From positions 2,818,838-2,882,837 of the forward strand of contig NW_006497083.1 of the NCBI RefSeq assembly GCF_000471905.2: DNA of 64,000 nucleotides, read 5' to 3'. The DNA comes from Amborella trichopoda (Eukaryota; Streptophyta; Magnoliopsida; Amborellales; Amborellaceae). Both the position numbers and the translations under genes were made by a program. The notes under the pieces were generated by a model, which did no database searches, was not told the origin of the DNA, and saw only the letters and a list, made by a program, of their open reading frames with translations. Within the stretch, counting starts at the first letter, position 1. The number at the start of each line of letters is the position of its first letter. Shown in pieces: positions 45,690 to 56,349 of the stretch.

Positions 45690-46185
45690 ATGGCGGCTGG
45701 CTGAGAGAGAGAGACGGGGCCGTGAGGATTGCGGCTCCGAGGTTCACAGGTACACAATTATGAGAAAGAGACGGGTCCGTAGAGACGGCGGCTCCGAGGG
45801 TAACATGCATGTGGAGACGAAAATGAGACGGGGCCGATATGATTGCGGCTTCGTGATGAACGCGCACCCGAAGATGAGAGAGAGACGGGGTCGCAGAGAC
45901 GGCGGCTCTGGGGTGAGCGTGCAGGCATAGATGAGCAAGAGAGACATCAGCTATGGGGTGAGCGTGCATGCAAAGACAAGCAGAAGAGATGGGGCTGCAG
46001 AGATGGTGGCTCTGGGGTGAGCATTCATGCGTAGATGAGCAGGAGAGATGGGGGCGCAGAGACGGTGGCTTTGGGGTGAGCATGCACACAAAGACGAGCA
46101 AGAGACACGAGGTCGTGGAGACGACGGCTCTGGGACTTACGCGCATGCTGGGACTAGCAGAAGGGAGAAAGGGAGAAGAGACAAG
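45690..46185. repeat. 57-59-bp minisatellite inside LTR B
   Basis: GCGGCTC/GTGGCTC anchors at 45733, 45790, 45847, 45904, 46008, 46067 and 46126 define about eight units of GAGACGG-GGC-GCAGAGACGGCGGCTC-GGGTGAGCGTGCATGC type. One unit near 45955 is internally deleted. The long open frames on both strands (up to 235 codons) follow from the repeat. Confidence 0.88.
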
Positions 46186-46503
46186 GCCGCAGGGACTGCA
46201 GCTTCGGGCTAAGGTGCTGCACAACAAAGAGAAGAGAGAACAGGATGAAAGACGGGACTGTGGCTCTAGGTTGTTGCACAGGGAAGAAGAGGTTAGAGAG
46301 AGAAAGAAGAAAGAAAGAGAGAGGAAAGAAGAGAGTGGAGGGATAGTTTTTCTATGTAGAAAAGTTTTTTCTCTCCTCACCGCTTGATCACACACACACT
46401 TAGAAACAAAAGCCCAAAAATAATAAGCAAATGCAACAAATGATCAAGCCTTCTTCAATTTATCTCAACTTTCTTCAACTGTTTACAAATGACTTGGGTT
46501 TCC

Positions 46504-46511
46504 TTATATAG
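46504..46511 (-). promoter_or_regulatory. LTR B TATA box
   Basis: TATATAAG on the minus strand, followed by GAAACCCAAGTCATTTG, which is also present downstream of the LTR C promoter. The same position is mutated in LTR A. Confidence 0.65.
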
Positions 46512-47796
46512 AGAAACCACTAATCAAGGGTGGAATGCTCAAAAAGTATCCAAATTGTGGAAAATTACACTTAAATGGAATTAAAATAAAATCCCTTTTT
46601 TGGACATAATGACCAAAATACCCCTACATTCTTTTAAGTAAATGACAAAAACCATCCCTCCATGAGGGGCCTCTCTCCATGGCTAGACTTCGGGAGCTTT
46701 TTCAGATGCGTGCGGTGACAATTCGGACGATCAATCGTCGTAGAATCAATGTTTGATCTATCACGAAAAATGCCCTTTGATCATATTGAAATGGACTTTT
46801 CATGAAGGACTGAAAATTCGGCCAAGTCCATAAAGTTCGACCATCAATCCGATGTGATTCACGATGTTCCGAGTCTTCATTTGATCATGAATTAAAGAGC
46901 ACATTGTCACAATTTTTTTGCACCAAATTTTATCCGATTTGGTTTTCATTTGAGCATATTCCAAATTTGGGAATTCACCGGACAAAAGGATTCAGGCAAC
47001 CGAAAAATTTTTCCTTTTCAGCCTCAATATTGGCACTATCCGGCCTTCAATTGTATATAAAAATTATACCCTATTGTAGCCCTTTGCGATATGGTCGCAA
47101 CAAACCCAAATTTGCGACGATCCAACACACCGATCTCAAGTTATGACTTCACGAAGTTTAGGATGTCTTCTTGTTTAAAATTCTGATTTTCATTGTTTCA
47201 GGCTCATCTTTTCTCGAGAAATTCTCTCGTCTCGGGCCATCTCACAATCTGTGCCATATGTCAAAACGACCAAGTCGTCGAGACTTAGCTCGTATCCAAA
47301 TTTGAGTTTATTTCGACTCAAAACGAGCAAGTTATGAGCATTTGAAAATCATCTCAAAATGGGAAAACACAGTTTCCATATGGATACTGGTTCACCGAGG
47401 CTGCACTGCAATAGTGTAAAACCTACCATTTATGGTAAGTTGGCCCTATAATAGTCTTGAAATGTCCAATTGAGCCCAAATTTGGTCCCTGAGAGCTTTT
47501 CGACGTTCCAGATCTAATGGCAGTGGTCTGGTACTGTTTTGTAGCCCTAAAATAGGGCTATAATTAGATGGTTCCTTTTTAACATGATAGGAATAGGATT
47601 TATGAACCGAGTTTCATCCTGATCATATAAAAACATATCGGAATGCGACGAAAATTTGTGACCATTATTCGTTATCTCAAATTATCATTTTCATGCCTTT
47701 TGAAGCTGTTCCAATACTTTTCAGAGGTTGCTCAGTTTTAGGCTTATTTTGTAATATTTCAGTGGTCTGGCAGTGTCTTGGGTACTAGCAGGACCA

Positions 47797-48459
47797 GGTT
47801 GTTACTGGTTCTCTTCTCGTCCTGACTTCTCATGTAATCCCAGGCATGCGCGATCGCACAGCCCCATCAAAATACTCCATCTCTCCTTCAACTCCTCATG
47901 AGAGCTCGGGCACGCATAAACGCGCAGCCCCATCGAAAAAAAGAAGTTTTCTCTCTCTCTCAACTCCCCATGCAAGTTCATGGGCACGCACAAACTCACG
48001 GCTCCGTTCAAACATTTTCTATTCTTCTGTCTCGAACTGTCAAGCACTCTTGGGCACACACATACGTGTGGCCCTATCAAATTCATCTTATTTCCCTCTC
48101 ATTGGTTAAAGGTTCAGGTCCGCACTTAAACCTGAGCTCCTATCTATTGAGTCCATTGTCATTTCTCCTCTTATGCATTTAAACACATGGATTCATTCGC
48201 AGACCCACACAAGCCTTTGGATTAGCCATGGGCTTAGCACACTCTTGTGCATGATAACACTTGGAAGACAAGCGAGCCACTCCCTGTACTAGCTGCACAC
48301 ACTGACCCCTCAGTGGGTAACCTTTGGCCAAAGTGAAGCCCATAACCCTGAGCTCATTAGCCCCTTATTCAAGACTTCTGATTTCAAGCCATGAGCTTTC
48401 TAAGTCCGGTACAACCTTGGATCAAGCCAACCAATTTTGAGAAACCCTAAAGACAATTT
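47797..48459 (-). other. Internal segment between PBS C and LTR B, with a 70-bp repeat
   Basis: About 660 bp separate the primer site of LTR C from the start of LTR B. A four-unit repeat of about 70 bp lies at 47840-48085 (anchors GGGCACGCA..CGCAGCCCCATC). The remaining 380 bp is without a recognised frame. There is no gag or pol, so a C-to-B unit would be a coding-less element. Confidence 0.5.
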
Positions 48460-48477
48460 TCCCCAATGGAGTCGCCA
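48460..48477 (-). other. Primer-binding site after LTR C
   Basis: On the minus strand this reads TGGCGACTCCATTGGGGA. It lies two bases from the end of LTR C and is nearly identical to the site after LTR A. Confidence 0.7.
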
Positions 48478-48919
48478 GTTGGTTGGGCCTAATTTCTCGT
48501 CGTACTGGGTCGGCACAGATATGGGTGTGACCCGATCGGAGGAATCCTCTCTCAAACAACTATGGGGCCCATGCACGTGTACGCACATGTGCTTGTGGTG
48601 TGGATAGGAACCAACAAAGAGAGTGATTCTAATCGACAATGAAGGGCTTGAGCACCTACCTTATTGTGTTGGGTTCAAGGGATGCATCGGGGCAATTCGC
48701 CATCTTAGATCATCTCGAGAGCCCTCCGGTTGTCCTTGCAACGTGGTTTGAATTTGGCTCCCTTGTTTTTTTGTGCTGCACTTAGATCCACACACTAAAA
48801 ATGGCCTGCAAGGTATACTTTTTGGGGTCTCCTCCTATTGGTAATATGATAAATTTGGAGTCTAAACTAAGGGTTAGAGGGGTAATGGATGCATATTCAA
48901 GATAATGTAGGTGCAAATG

Positions 48920-49250
48920 GGTGAAGTGTGAGTGAAAGTGTGTAAAAGGGGTGCCTAAGAGAGTGGAGATAGGAGTGTGTGGTATGCCAGTGTGTGAGTG
49001 TGAGTATGAGTGTAAGTGTGAGTGTGAGGGTGAGAGTGTGTGATATCTGAGTGTGAGGGTGAGAGTGAGAGTGTCTGTGATTGTAAGAGTGTGTGATACA
49101 AGCATGTGTGATTGTGAGAGTGTGAGCGTGAGTGTGTGTGATTGTGAGTGTGTGAGTGAGTATGAGTGTATGAGTGAGAGTGTGTAATGTAAGTATGTGA
49201 GTGTGTGTGATGCAAGTTTATGAGTGAGTGTGTGTGAGGTTTACGTGTAA
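48920..49250. repeat. GTGAGTGTG microsatellite in LTR C
   Basis: Irregular (GTGAGT/GTGAGAGT)n over about 320 bp. A shorter version occupies the equivalent place in LTR fragment E. Minus-strand frames rich in His, Thr and Ser are by-products. Confidence 0.88.
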
Positions 49251-50455
49251 AAAAGAGAGGCTTGAGAGAGAGAATGAGAGAAATGTGGCGTGAGGAAGAG
49301 GGGAGAGAAGTATGTGAGGGAAAAAAGAGAGAAATACATGAGGGAGAGGAGAGAAATTCAAAGGATAGGGAAAGCTAAAAGAGATAAAGATGATTTATTG
49401 GGAAACTTGAAAGAGATAGAAACGCTTGGGAGAATTGAGAGATTTGTAGTGCATGGGATAATGAGAAGGAGAGAAAATAGTGACGTGATGGATCAAGAGA
49501 GGGGGTGAGATTTGGAGAGAAAGAGAGAAAATTCAGGGAGAGAGGTGCAGTTTATAAGAAGAGAGTGAGAGAGTTCAGAAGTGTGTGTAAGAGAGAGAGA
49601 AAATTTAGGGAGAAAGGTGCAGTTTATAAGAAGAGAGTGAGAGAGTTGAGAAGTGCATGTAAGAGAGAGAGTTTGGGAGAAAAAGGGGGAGAAAAGAGTT
49701 GCATGGAGGAGAGAGAGAAAGAGGGAGATACGTACGTGTAGGAGAGAGAGATTTAAGAGATTGAGATGGGGATAAAAAATTTGCGTGGAGGGCGGAGGGA
49801 GAGGGAGATAAGTACGTATAGGAGAGAGAGTTTTTAAGAGAGAAAGGGGGAAGAAAGAGTTGCGTGGGAGGTTTGCTGGAGCCACTGTCAAGCACGGCTC
49901 CGGGTTTATCAACAGATAAGAGATAAGGAGAGGGAAAAAAAAAGGATGGTGTGGGAGGTTTCCTAGACCCGCCCTTAGGCACCACCATGGGTTATGAAAG
50001 GATAGGGAACAGAAGCAAAACGAGAGAAGAAAGTAGGGGCCGCGGGTTGCTGCGGCCCCAGGTAACGTAGTAAAGTTGATGAGGCCATGGGTTGCTGCGG
50101 CCCTGGCATACAACACAATAAAGGAAAGTGGGAATGGGGAAATGCAATGAAGTTGGCTTTGGGAGGGCGTGGGAAGGAGAGGGAGAGAAGAAAGAAGTGG
50201 GGAGTGGGAAGGAGAGGGGAGAGAAGAAAGAAGAGGGAAAAGGGGGAGATGGGGTCGCACGTTTCTGCGGCTGTGTGTGCGTGTAGAGAAAATGGGGTAG
50301 AGAGAGAAAGAAATAAGAGAGAAAAGGGGGAGATGTGGCCACAGGTTGCTGCGGCTCGGGTGCGTACGTGTCGGAAAAGTGGGGTAGAGAGAGAAAGAAA
50401 GAAAAGAGGGAGGGGAGAAGAGAGAGAATGAGCTTGGGGTGTAAGGGGTAGTTTC
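49251..50455. repeat. AG-rich minisatellite region of LTR C
   Basis: GAGAGA-type runs alternate with a GC-rich module (GGTTGCTGCGGCCC, near 50045, 50090, 50265 and 50345) and with two 60-80-bp duplications (GAAAGGTGCAGTTTATAAGAAGAGAGTGAGAGAG at about 49535 and 49608). It fills the same position as the 48-bp and 57-bp minisatellites in LTRs A and B. The 322-codon minus-strand frame at 50461-49493 is compositional. Confidence 0.78.
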
Positions 50456-50603
50456 TCTCAACCAAAAAATTATCTCTCCTCTTCACTTGATCTAGAACTT
50501 AGAAGCAAAGAAAAATAAATAAACTAAGAAATTGCACTCAAATGCTCAAGGTTTCATAAAATGATCAAGCCTTTTTACCCCATTACAAATGACTTGGGTT
50601 TCC

Positions 50604-50611
50604 TTATATAG
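50604..50611 (-). promoter_or_regulatory. LTR C TATA box
   Basis: TATATAAG on the minus strand with the same downstream GAAACCCAAGTCATTTG as LTR B. Confidence 0.62.
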
Positions 50612-51477
50612 AGCAACCACTAAACAAGGGTGAATGCTAAAAAAGTATGCAAATTGTGGAAAAATACAATTAAATGGAAGTAAAATAAAATCCCGTTTTT
50701 AGACATAATAACCAAAATACCCCTTAGATATTTTGAGCAAATGACAAAACCATCCCTCCATGAGGGGCTTATTACGATGGCTAGACTTCAGAAGCTTTTT
50801 CGGACGCGTGCGATGATAATTCGGGTGGACAATTATCATAGAATCGATGCTTGATCTGTAACAAACATTTTGATGCACTTTGAACGTCTTGAAACAGACT
50901 TTTCATGAAGGACCAAAAACCCCTCCAAGTCCATAAACTTTGACCACCCATCTGGTGCAATTCATGACGTTCTGTGTCCTAGTTTTGATCACAAATTAAA
51001 GAGGACATCGTCACAATCGTTTTGCACTAAATTTTGTCTGATTTGGTTGCCGTTTGAGCATATTTCAAATTTGAGAAGTCGCTGGAAAATGGAATTTCGA
51101 CAACTGGAAAATACTGCATTTTTCAACCTCAAAATTTGAACTATTCATCCTCCAATTGTTTCAAAAAACTATACCAAATCATAGCCCTTCGCGATACGGT
51201 CGCAACGGACCTATATTTGTGACGATCTGACATCAGGATCTCAAGTTATGACTTCACGAAGTTTGGGATGTCTCCTTGTATGAAATCTCCTTTTTAAGCT
51301 TTCGAGCTCATTTTCTCTCTGAAAATTCTATAGTTTTGGGCCATTTCATGATGTGTGACATATGAAAAAATGACTGTGTCATTGAGTCCTAGCTTGTGTC
51401 CAAATTTAAGCTTGTTTCAACTCAAAACGAGTAAACTATGAGCATTTGAAAAGCATCCCGAAATTGGAAAACACCAT

Positions 51478-51924
51478 GTTGATTGTGCTCATCACTGTGA
51501 TTGAGCAATGTCTAAGCTTGCCAAGGCACCATCTTTTCTTGTCTAATGCATATGAGCATTTTTTATTAAGGCACTGTCTTCCACAGTGTTGTGTCAGTGA
51601 CTGACTGTCACGCCTTTCATAGGCCAGCATTTGAGCCTTTTGGATGAGCATCATCCTTGTCGTATGACTCATTACGAGCACCCCTTTGCTTATGAGTTCA
51701 GGTGTCATTGAGCATGGCCACTCCATTGTGTCTTTTGATGCACAATTGCATTGTCTGCCATGTGAGCAGTGGCAGGTTTATTGCAACATATTGTTGTTCG
51801 TCAAGAAAATCCTATCACAATTTTGTAGATCTTGTGATCTTTGATACATGACGGGGTGTCATGGGTTTTTCTTGATTGAGCTGAGCATTTCTGTAATAGG
51901 AAAAGGGAGCTCTTTAGCATCTCT
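51478..51924. other. Unassigned sequence beyond truncated LTR C
   Basis: No match to LTRs A or B. Contains loosely repeated TGAGCAT/GAGCATTT words. No gene is recognised. Confidence 0.35.
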
Positions 51925-52500
51925 TTGTCGCGATGGGCATTTGGTCCTCGGACTCCTGACTTCTTAGAATCTCCCGGGTGCTTTGGATTAGCCAAACACC
52001 TTCTTTGCCGACCCTTAGCATATAGGGGAGATACTGTCAAAATGTTTGCAAAATTTATGGTGCTCTTCTCTACTTGTTTTGTAGATAAGGCAGAATTGCC
52101 ACATCAAGAGCTAAGCAATGATGCACAGTCTCTTTTGAAGAAGCCACTTGTTCAAATTTGTAGCCCAAAAATCCAGCATGCTTGTGAGGAGAAAGTTGTT
52201 TTGGCTCAGGTATTTGACTTCACAACCCGTACTAGAAATCGCACGTCAGGGCTACGACTGTTGATGGAGGATATAGCTATATCACCTCACTGCCATAATG
52301 ACAGATGGGCCAAATTTTATCAACGATGCACAGAGAGTGAGAAATGGTCAGAATTAGCCCAACGTTATGAGGAGAACTAGTTTCATCAAGTGAAGTTGAG
52401 CAAGCTTGGTGTCTTTGTAAACGAAGCGCAAGCAATTGCTGAACATCTTAGCTTAAAGGTGGCAAAAATAGAAGATCGTATGCAAGCATCCCATAAGTAA
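51925..52500 (+). pseudogene. Unrecognised open frame, possibly a retroelement accessory ORF
   Basis: A 151-codon frame (51925-52380) with normal amino-acid composition continues, after one stop, to about 52500 (FHQVKLSKLGVFVNEAQAIA). The text, including DKAELPHQELSNDAQSLLKK and RWAKFYQRCTESEKWSELAQ, looks like real protein, probably helical and soluble, but I do not recognise the family. No clear start context or introns. It lies between a truncated LTR and the 35-bp satellite, so it may be an accessory or gag-like frame of the element owning that satellite. Confidence 0.33.
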
Positions 52501-53039
52501 TGATGGATGGAGGTGTTTCGTGAGGTGCTTAGAGATCTTTGAGGGTGTCCGACCTAGTTACCTTCTGCCTTCATCTTTTACAAAGTCCCAGGTTATAACA
52601 TGTGACTTTCTTTCCGCTTCTTTGACTAGTCTCATAAGAATACTTTTGCTCTTATTCTGTATCTTGAGACTGTAAATCTGTAACCTGTAACCTTGACTTT
52701 TCCATGAAATGACTGCTCTCTTTATTTTTGTCACTGACTTATATGCTTCTTCTTCATGGTTTGCTCTTTTTCTTCCCTCTCTTGCGATCAACCATTGTCT
52801 CCTTCGAAAGGGGTGAGAGGTGAGCCTGGAGATTTTCTTTGCACAAAGACATGCGTGCTCTCCGGTATATGTGACTTGAGTGCCCTCTCGGGTTTTCATC
52901 CAAGCCCTTGGGGTATGTGTCATTTCTGGTTTTCAGAAGAACCCCGTATTCATTTTTTTATGGCTCTTTTGCCTATGGCTTCTACAGCATTTTTGCCATT
53001 TTTTCTTTCTCTTTTTTCTTTTCTTTAACGCTCTTACTC
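52501..53039. other. Unassigned sequence before satellite block 2
   Basis: T-rich, with TCTGTATCTTGAGACTGTAA and CCATGAAATGA words that could be an LTR tail or polypurine-side region. Nothing is firmly recognised. Confidence 0.3.
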
Positions 53040-53560
53040 ATGACACCCTTGCGGGTTTTCGTGGTGTCCATCTTTCTTATGGAAGCAGTTTTAAGGTCAT
53101 GCCACCGTGTTCATAGAGTTGATGTATTTTATGGCTACCCACCAAGACCAAGTGAAGGTAGTTTTAGGGTCATGCCTTCTAGACCATAGAGTCAGTGTGT
53201 TTTAAGGTCATCCACCAAGATCGAGCGAAGGAAGTTTTAGGGTCATGCCTTCATGATCATAGAATCGGGATGTTTTAAGGTCATCCACCAAGACCGAGCG
53301 AAGGCAGTTTTTAGGGTCATGCCTTGGCAATTTTACGGTCATGCCTTCAAGACCGTATGTGATGCAGTTTAACGTCATGCCACTAGGACGTATGCTTATA
53401 GTTTAGGGTCGTATAGCTTGGACCATTGTTTGAAGCAGTTTAAAGTCATGCGGCTAGGACGTGTGCTATCGTTTAAGGTCGTATAACTTGGACAGTTGCC
53501 ATGCAGTTTAAGGTTGTGCAGCTTGGACTGTTGTGCAATGTAATTTCACATCATGTAGGA
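53040..53560 (+). repeat. 35-bp satellite, block 2
   Basis: Units of TTTAAGGTCAT(G/C)C...ACC plus a GCAGTTTAGGGTC-type join, with several phase-broken or expanded copies (for example around 53270-53345). Same orientation as the block at 36,470-37,010 and clearly the same family, more diverged. It abuts the end of the minus-strand Tat-like frame. Confidence 0.82.
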
Positions 53561-54026
53561 TGGGTCGAGACCAGGCATTATTTGATAATACCAAAGTAAG
53601 GATGCCTCGGTTGGCTTGTAAGAATTCATCATACTCCTTCTTCTCTTTGAGGGGCATAATGGCAGAAATAGAACTGGATCTTGGGTCAGCTTCATCACCC
53701 AAATTTACCTCCTCCAAATCATCAATCGTAGCTTGACCACCATCGTCTAGGACCTCCGAAGCTTCTTCTATTTCTTCTTCATCAAGAAGTATGGGATCAG
53801 AAGTCTGTTCATTCACTTCAAATACTTCAACTTCTGATTTCATGGGTGTGGATTCCTCTTTCACCTTTTCCATTCCCAAACCTTTAGGTTCTTGAGAAGT
53901 TTGGGGAACTTCTTCTTCTTCTAGATGTTCTTGAGAAATGATCTCTTCAGTAATTGGTTTAGAGGGAGATGGTGACAATTCTTGAGATGCTATCACGTGA
54001 GAGGTTGGTCGGTGAAGAGCGGCCAT
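53508..54026 (-). pseudogene. Tat-like polyprotein, segment before RT
   Basis: A 172-codon minus-strand frame. It is acidic and proline-poor in the middle (LDEEEIEEASEVLDD), followed by SSISAIMPLKEKKEYDEFLQ and NRGI, which resembles the linker before RT in Tat elements. No RT follows; the frame ends in the 35-bp satellite region. It belongs with the protease remnant upstream (55,255-55,990). Confidence 0.45.
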
Positions 54027-55250
54027 GGGGGTAAGCTAACATGCCCTGGTAACCAAGGCCTACGTTTTAGTGTGTTGAGCTGTTGTGGTCTCAATAACTG
54101 CAAAGGGTCCCAATATGGCATAACTACAGCATCTACATAGGGATTACTTCGAGGCTTCTCTTTAATGTTCGTGCCTCGAGTTTCTAGAGTGAAACTGGGT
54201 AGAGGAGTGGAAATAGGCTTTGGAGGCGTCACTTCCTTCATCTTGGCTTTTCCTTTTATTATGATTTCAACTTGATTGAGCAGATCATGTACCTGTTCTT
54301 TCAATTCAACTATAGTAGCTTGTCTTTGAGCTTCATATTGATGTGCAGGAGTGTTGATGAAGTCACGAGAAGGAGAAGATGATGGACTTCTCGTCATATT
54401 CTGATGGGTAGCTCGAGTTTCCACAACAAGGGCTGGGAAACACATCGTCTTTTGAGAGTCTTGCTTGTAGCTAGCCTGGTCTGTGAGGCAAGCACTATCC
54501 TTCTCCCTTTCGAGGACTGGGATATGCAAAACCTCCGATATTTGCAAGACTTTGAAGTGATCTTGTGGGTAAAGAGGTGAAGAAGCGGGGTAAGCATTAC
54601 CTTCCTCCCGTTTGGGGATTGGGATATGCAAAACCTCAAGGACTTGCAAGATTTGAGCTGGTGTTGCTGAAGAGGGATTTGAGGCAGGGAATGAGAATTT
54701 TCTTTCTCAATGTGCAGAACCTCTGGTATTTGTAATACCTTATACTGAGTTTGGGCATAGCTGAACTGGGGACTAAAGTAGTTATCATTCTCCTCTGTCA
54801 GATAGACTGGAATGTACAAGAATTTTTGGTCTCTTTCAGCCTGACGTGTTGCCTCCGCTTTTAAGAAGGGAATGGGGATATGCAGCACCTTCATGTCACC
54901 ATGAGCATAAGTGACTATTGGTGTTAGGGAGAGTTTGAATCAATTGCTCCCCTCCCCAACCAGAGCTACCACTGGAGTGGATCCTTATGAATGCCCGATA
55001 GGAGATGAAACTTCCTCTTTTCAACTTGCAGGAGTTACTTCTTTTGGTGAAGTACAAAGATTTATGTCAACCGGGGTTAAGGGAATCACTTTTCCATATC
55101 TCCTTTCTTCTCGAAGCATGAGATTAAGTGATCCCGCTATGTCTTCCACATCTTCGTGAGAGGTTTGGGCAGTCTCTATCAACTTTGGGTTTGTGAAGGT
55201 CTTCACAGGCAACATGATCTCTTTAGAGCGTACTGGCATCAACATAGTGA
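54027..55250 (-). pseudogene. Tat-like polyprotein linker with repeated VLHIP module
   Basis: The frames 55245-55021, 54894-54394 and 54649-53993 overlap in shifted phases. A module K-V-L-Q-I-x-E-V-L-H-I-P recurs four times (near 54874, 54710, 54620 and 54520), encoded by copies of GGGATATGCA(A/G)(A/C)ACCT on the plus strand. The later part holds VELKEQVHDLLNQVEIIIKG, a possible coiled coil. Linkers like this between protease and RT are poorly conserved. The assignment rests on position. Confidence 0.45.
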
Positions 55251-56290
55251 CTCGGTAATGGGAAACAGTTTCTTATCAGCATAGACCATGTGTGGCCTTC
55301 CATCCCACTTGAATCACTGATGGAGGGTAAACGGAACTACCCTATGATTATGTAACCAGGGACGCCCCAAAAGAATATTGTAAGAAGTGTCCTTATCAAT
55401 GACATGGAATAAAGTGGAAGCGTTCACGTCCTCAATTTTGAGCTTAAGGAAGATGACACCAGCTGGTTTCTCACCTGACGGAATAAATCATTGAACTGTC
55501 ACATTCGTCGGCTCAAGTTGTTCAATGCCTATCCCGATTCATGTGAGAATCCTTCTACGAATAAGGTTCACTGGTGATCCCCTATCAAGCATGATCCAGT
55601 TAATTTGGCAGGCATGCAGCTCGCCAGTTACAAAGAGGAACCGATTGTGAAACCTCTCACCCAACTGAAGGTCGTCATCAGAAAATGTGATAGTCACGCA
55701 ACAATTAAGTATTGTAGGGTCTACCTCAATTTGTTCAACCTTAATCTCATATACTTCAAGCCTTGAGAAAGCTTGTATAAGTCCTGTGAAAGCATGAGAG
55801 CATCATAGACACTCAAGAAAGCTGGAAGTTTCCTCAGATGTCCAACTAAATATACTTGACTTCGTCGGCTTTAGGAATAACGACTCCTTGGTTCACCACT
55901 GGTTTTGGAGGGACAAGTGGTGATGGGGTGGTTTTTTGAGAGGTAGGGTTTGCTACAATCTCCAAGGTAGGGTCGGCTGTAGTTATGGGAGTAGGGAGAG
56001 AAGGCTAGCTGAGTTGTGCAACCAGAGTGGGTGTTAGTAAGATAGGGTGAGATGAAGGTTGTGATAGCTCAGGAGTTTTGAAGAAAGAAGGCAAAGAATT
56101 TGAGTAAGGAACCAGGGGTGGTCTTGGATATTTTAGAAGTGGAGGTGGTGTTTGAATGGGGGTAGGTGAGTTTGAATAGGGAACCAGTGGTGGCCTGAGA
56201 TACTTCAGGAGCTTGGGCCGAGCCGGTCTTTGGATTGGCCTGAGTCTCCTTCCTGATTCTTTTGGAGTAGGACAAGGCTTATACTTTTTG
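55251..56290 (-). pseudogene. Tat/Ogre-type protease region (degenerate)
   Basis: Read on the minus strand, pieces in several frames give LPAFLSVYDALMLSQDLYKL, TITFSDDDLQLG, an active-site segment LDRGSPVNLI, GEKPAGVIFLKLKIED, STLFHVIDKDTSYNILLGRP and WLHNHRVVPFTLHQ. This is the order of the Tat retropepsin region (S-V-Y-D-A-L ... D-T-G-S ... L-G-R-P-W-[IL]-H ... S-T-x-H-Q). The catalytic DTG reads DRG (about 55570-55590), and there are many stops. Upstream (56275-56069) is a duplicated proline-rich RPPLVPYSNS module. No Tat-like gag lies upstream on this strand; instead a Tekay gag does. Confidence 0.75.
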
Positions 56291-56349
56291 GAAGCGAAAG
56301 ATTTAGTGTCTCTAACGTTTAAGAATTCAGCCTTTGAGCAACCATCTTT

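Larger units (their letters stand above)
44850..47796 (-). mobile_element. LTR B (about 2.95 kb)
   Basis: On the minus strand it starts TGGTCCTGC at 47796 and ends CCGACCA at 44850, 2,947 bp, almost the length of LTR A. The U3 matches LTR A across GGAACAGCTTCAAAA, CACATTC(T/C)GAT and GTTTTCTCATTT-like blocks. A clean TATATAAGG promoter sits at 46504-46511, followed by a short leader and then a 57-bp minisatellite. The end region at 44870-45130 matches LTRs C and E. Confidence 0.8.
48480..51477 (-). mobile_element. LTR C (5'-truncated)
   Basis: On the minus strand it runs from 51477 to 48480. It matches LTR B from GAAAACAC..TTTTGAGATG(A/C) through the TATATAAGG promoter (50604-50611) and again at the LTR end (48490-48800). 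The first 380 bp or so of U3 present in A and B is missing; homology stops at ACACCATGTT, where unrelated DNA begins. Between promoter and end it carries an AG-rich minisatellite region and a GTGAGT microsatellite. Confidence 0.78.

Noticed and set aside
45643..46395. Frames of 235 and 139 codons
   Set aside because: Carried by the 57-bp minisatellite of LTR B, open on both strands.
48955..49215. His/Thr/Ser-rich frames
   Set aside because: GTGAGT microsatellite read on the opposite strand.
49493..50486. Minus-strand frames of 322 and 164 codons rich in Ser, Leu and Pro
   Set aside because: They are the complement of AG-rich simple sequence in LTR C, with no domain-like text.
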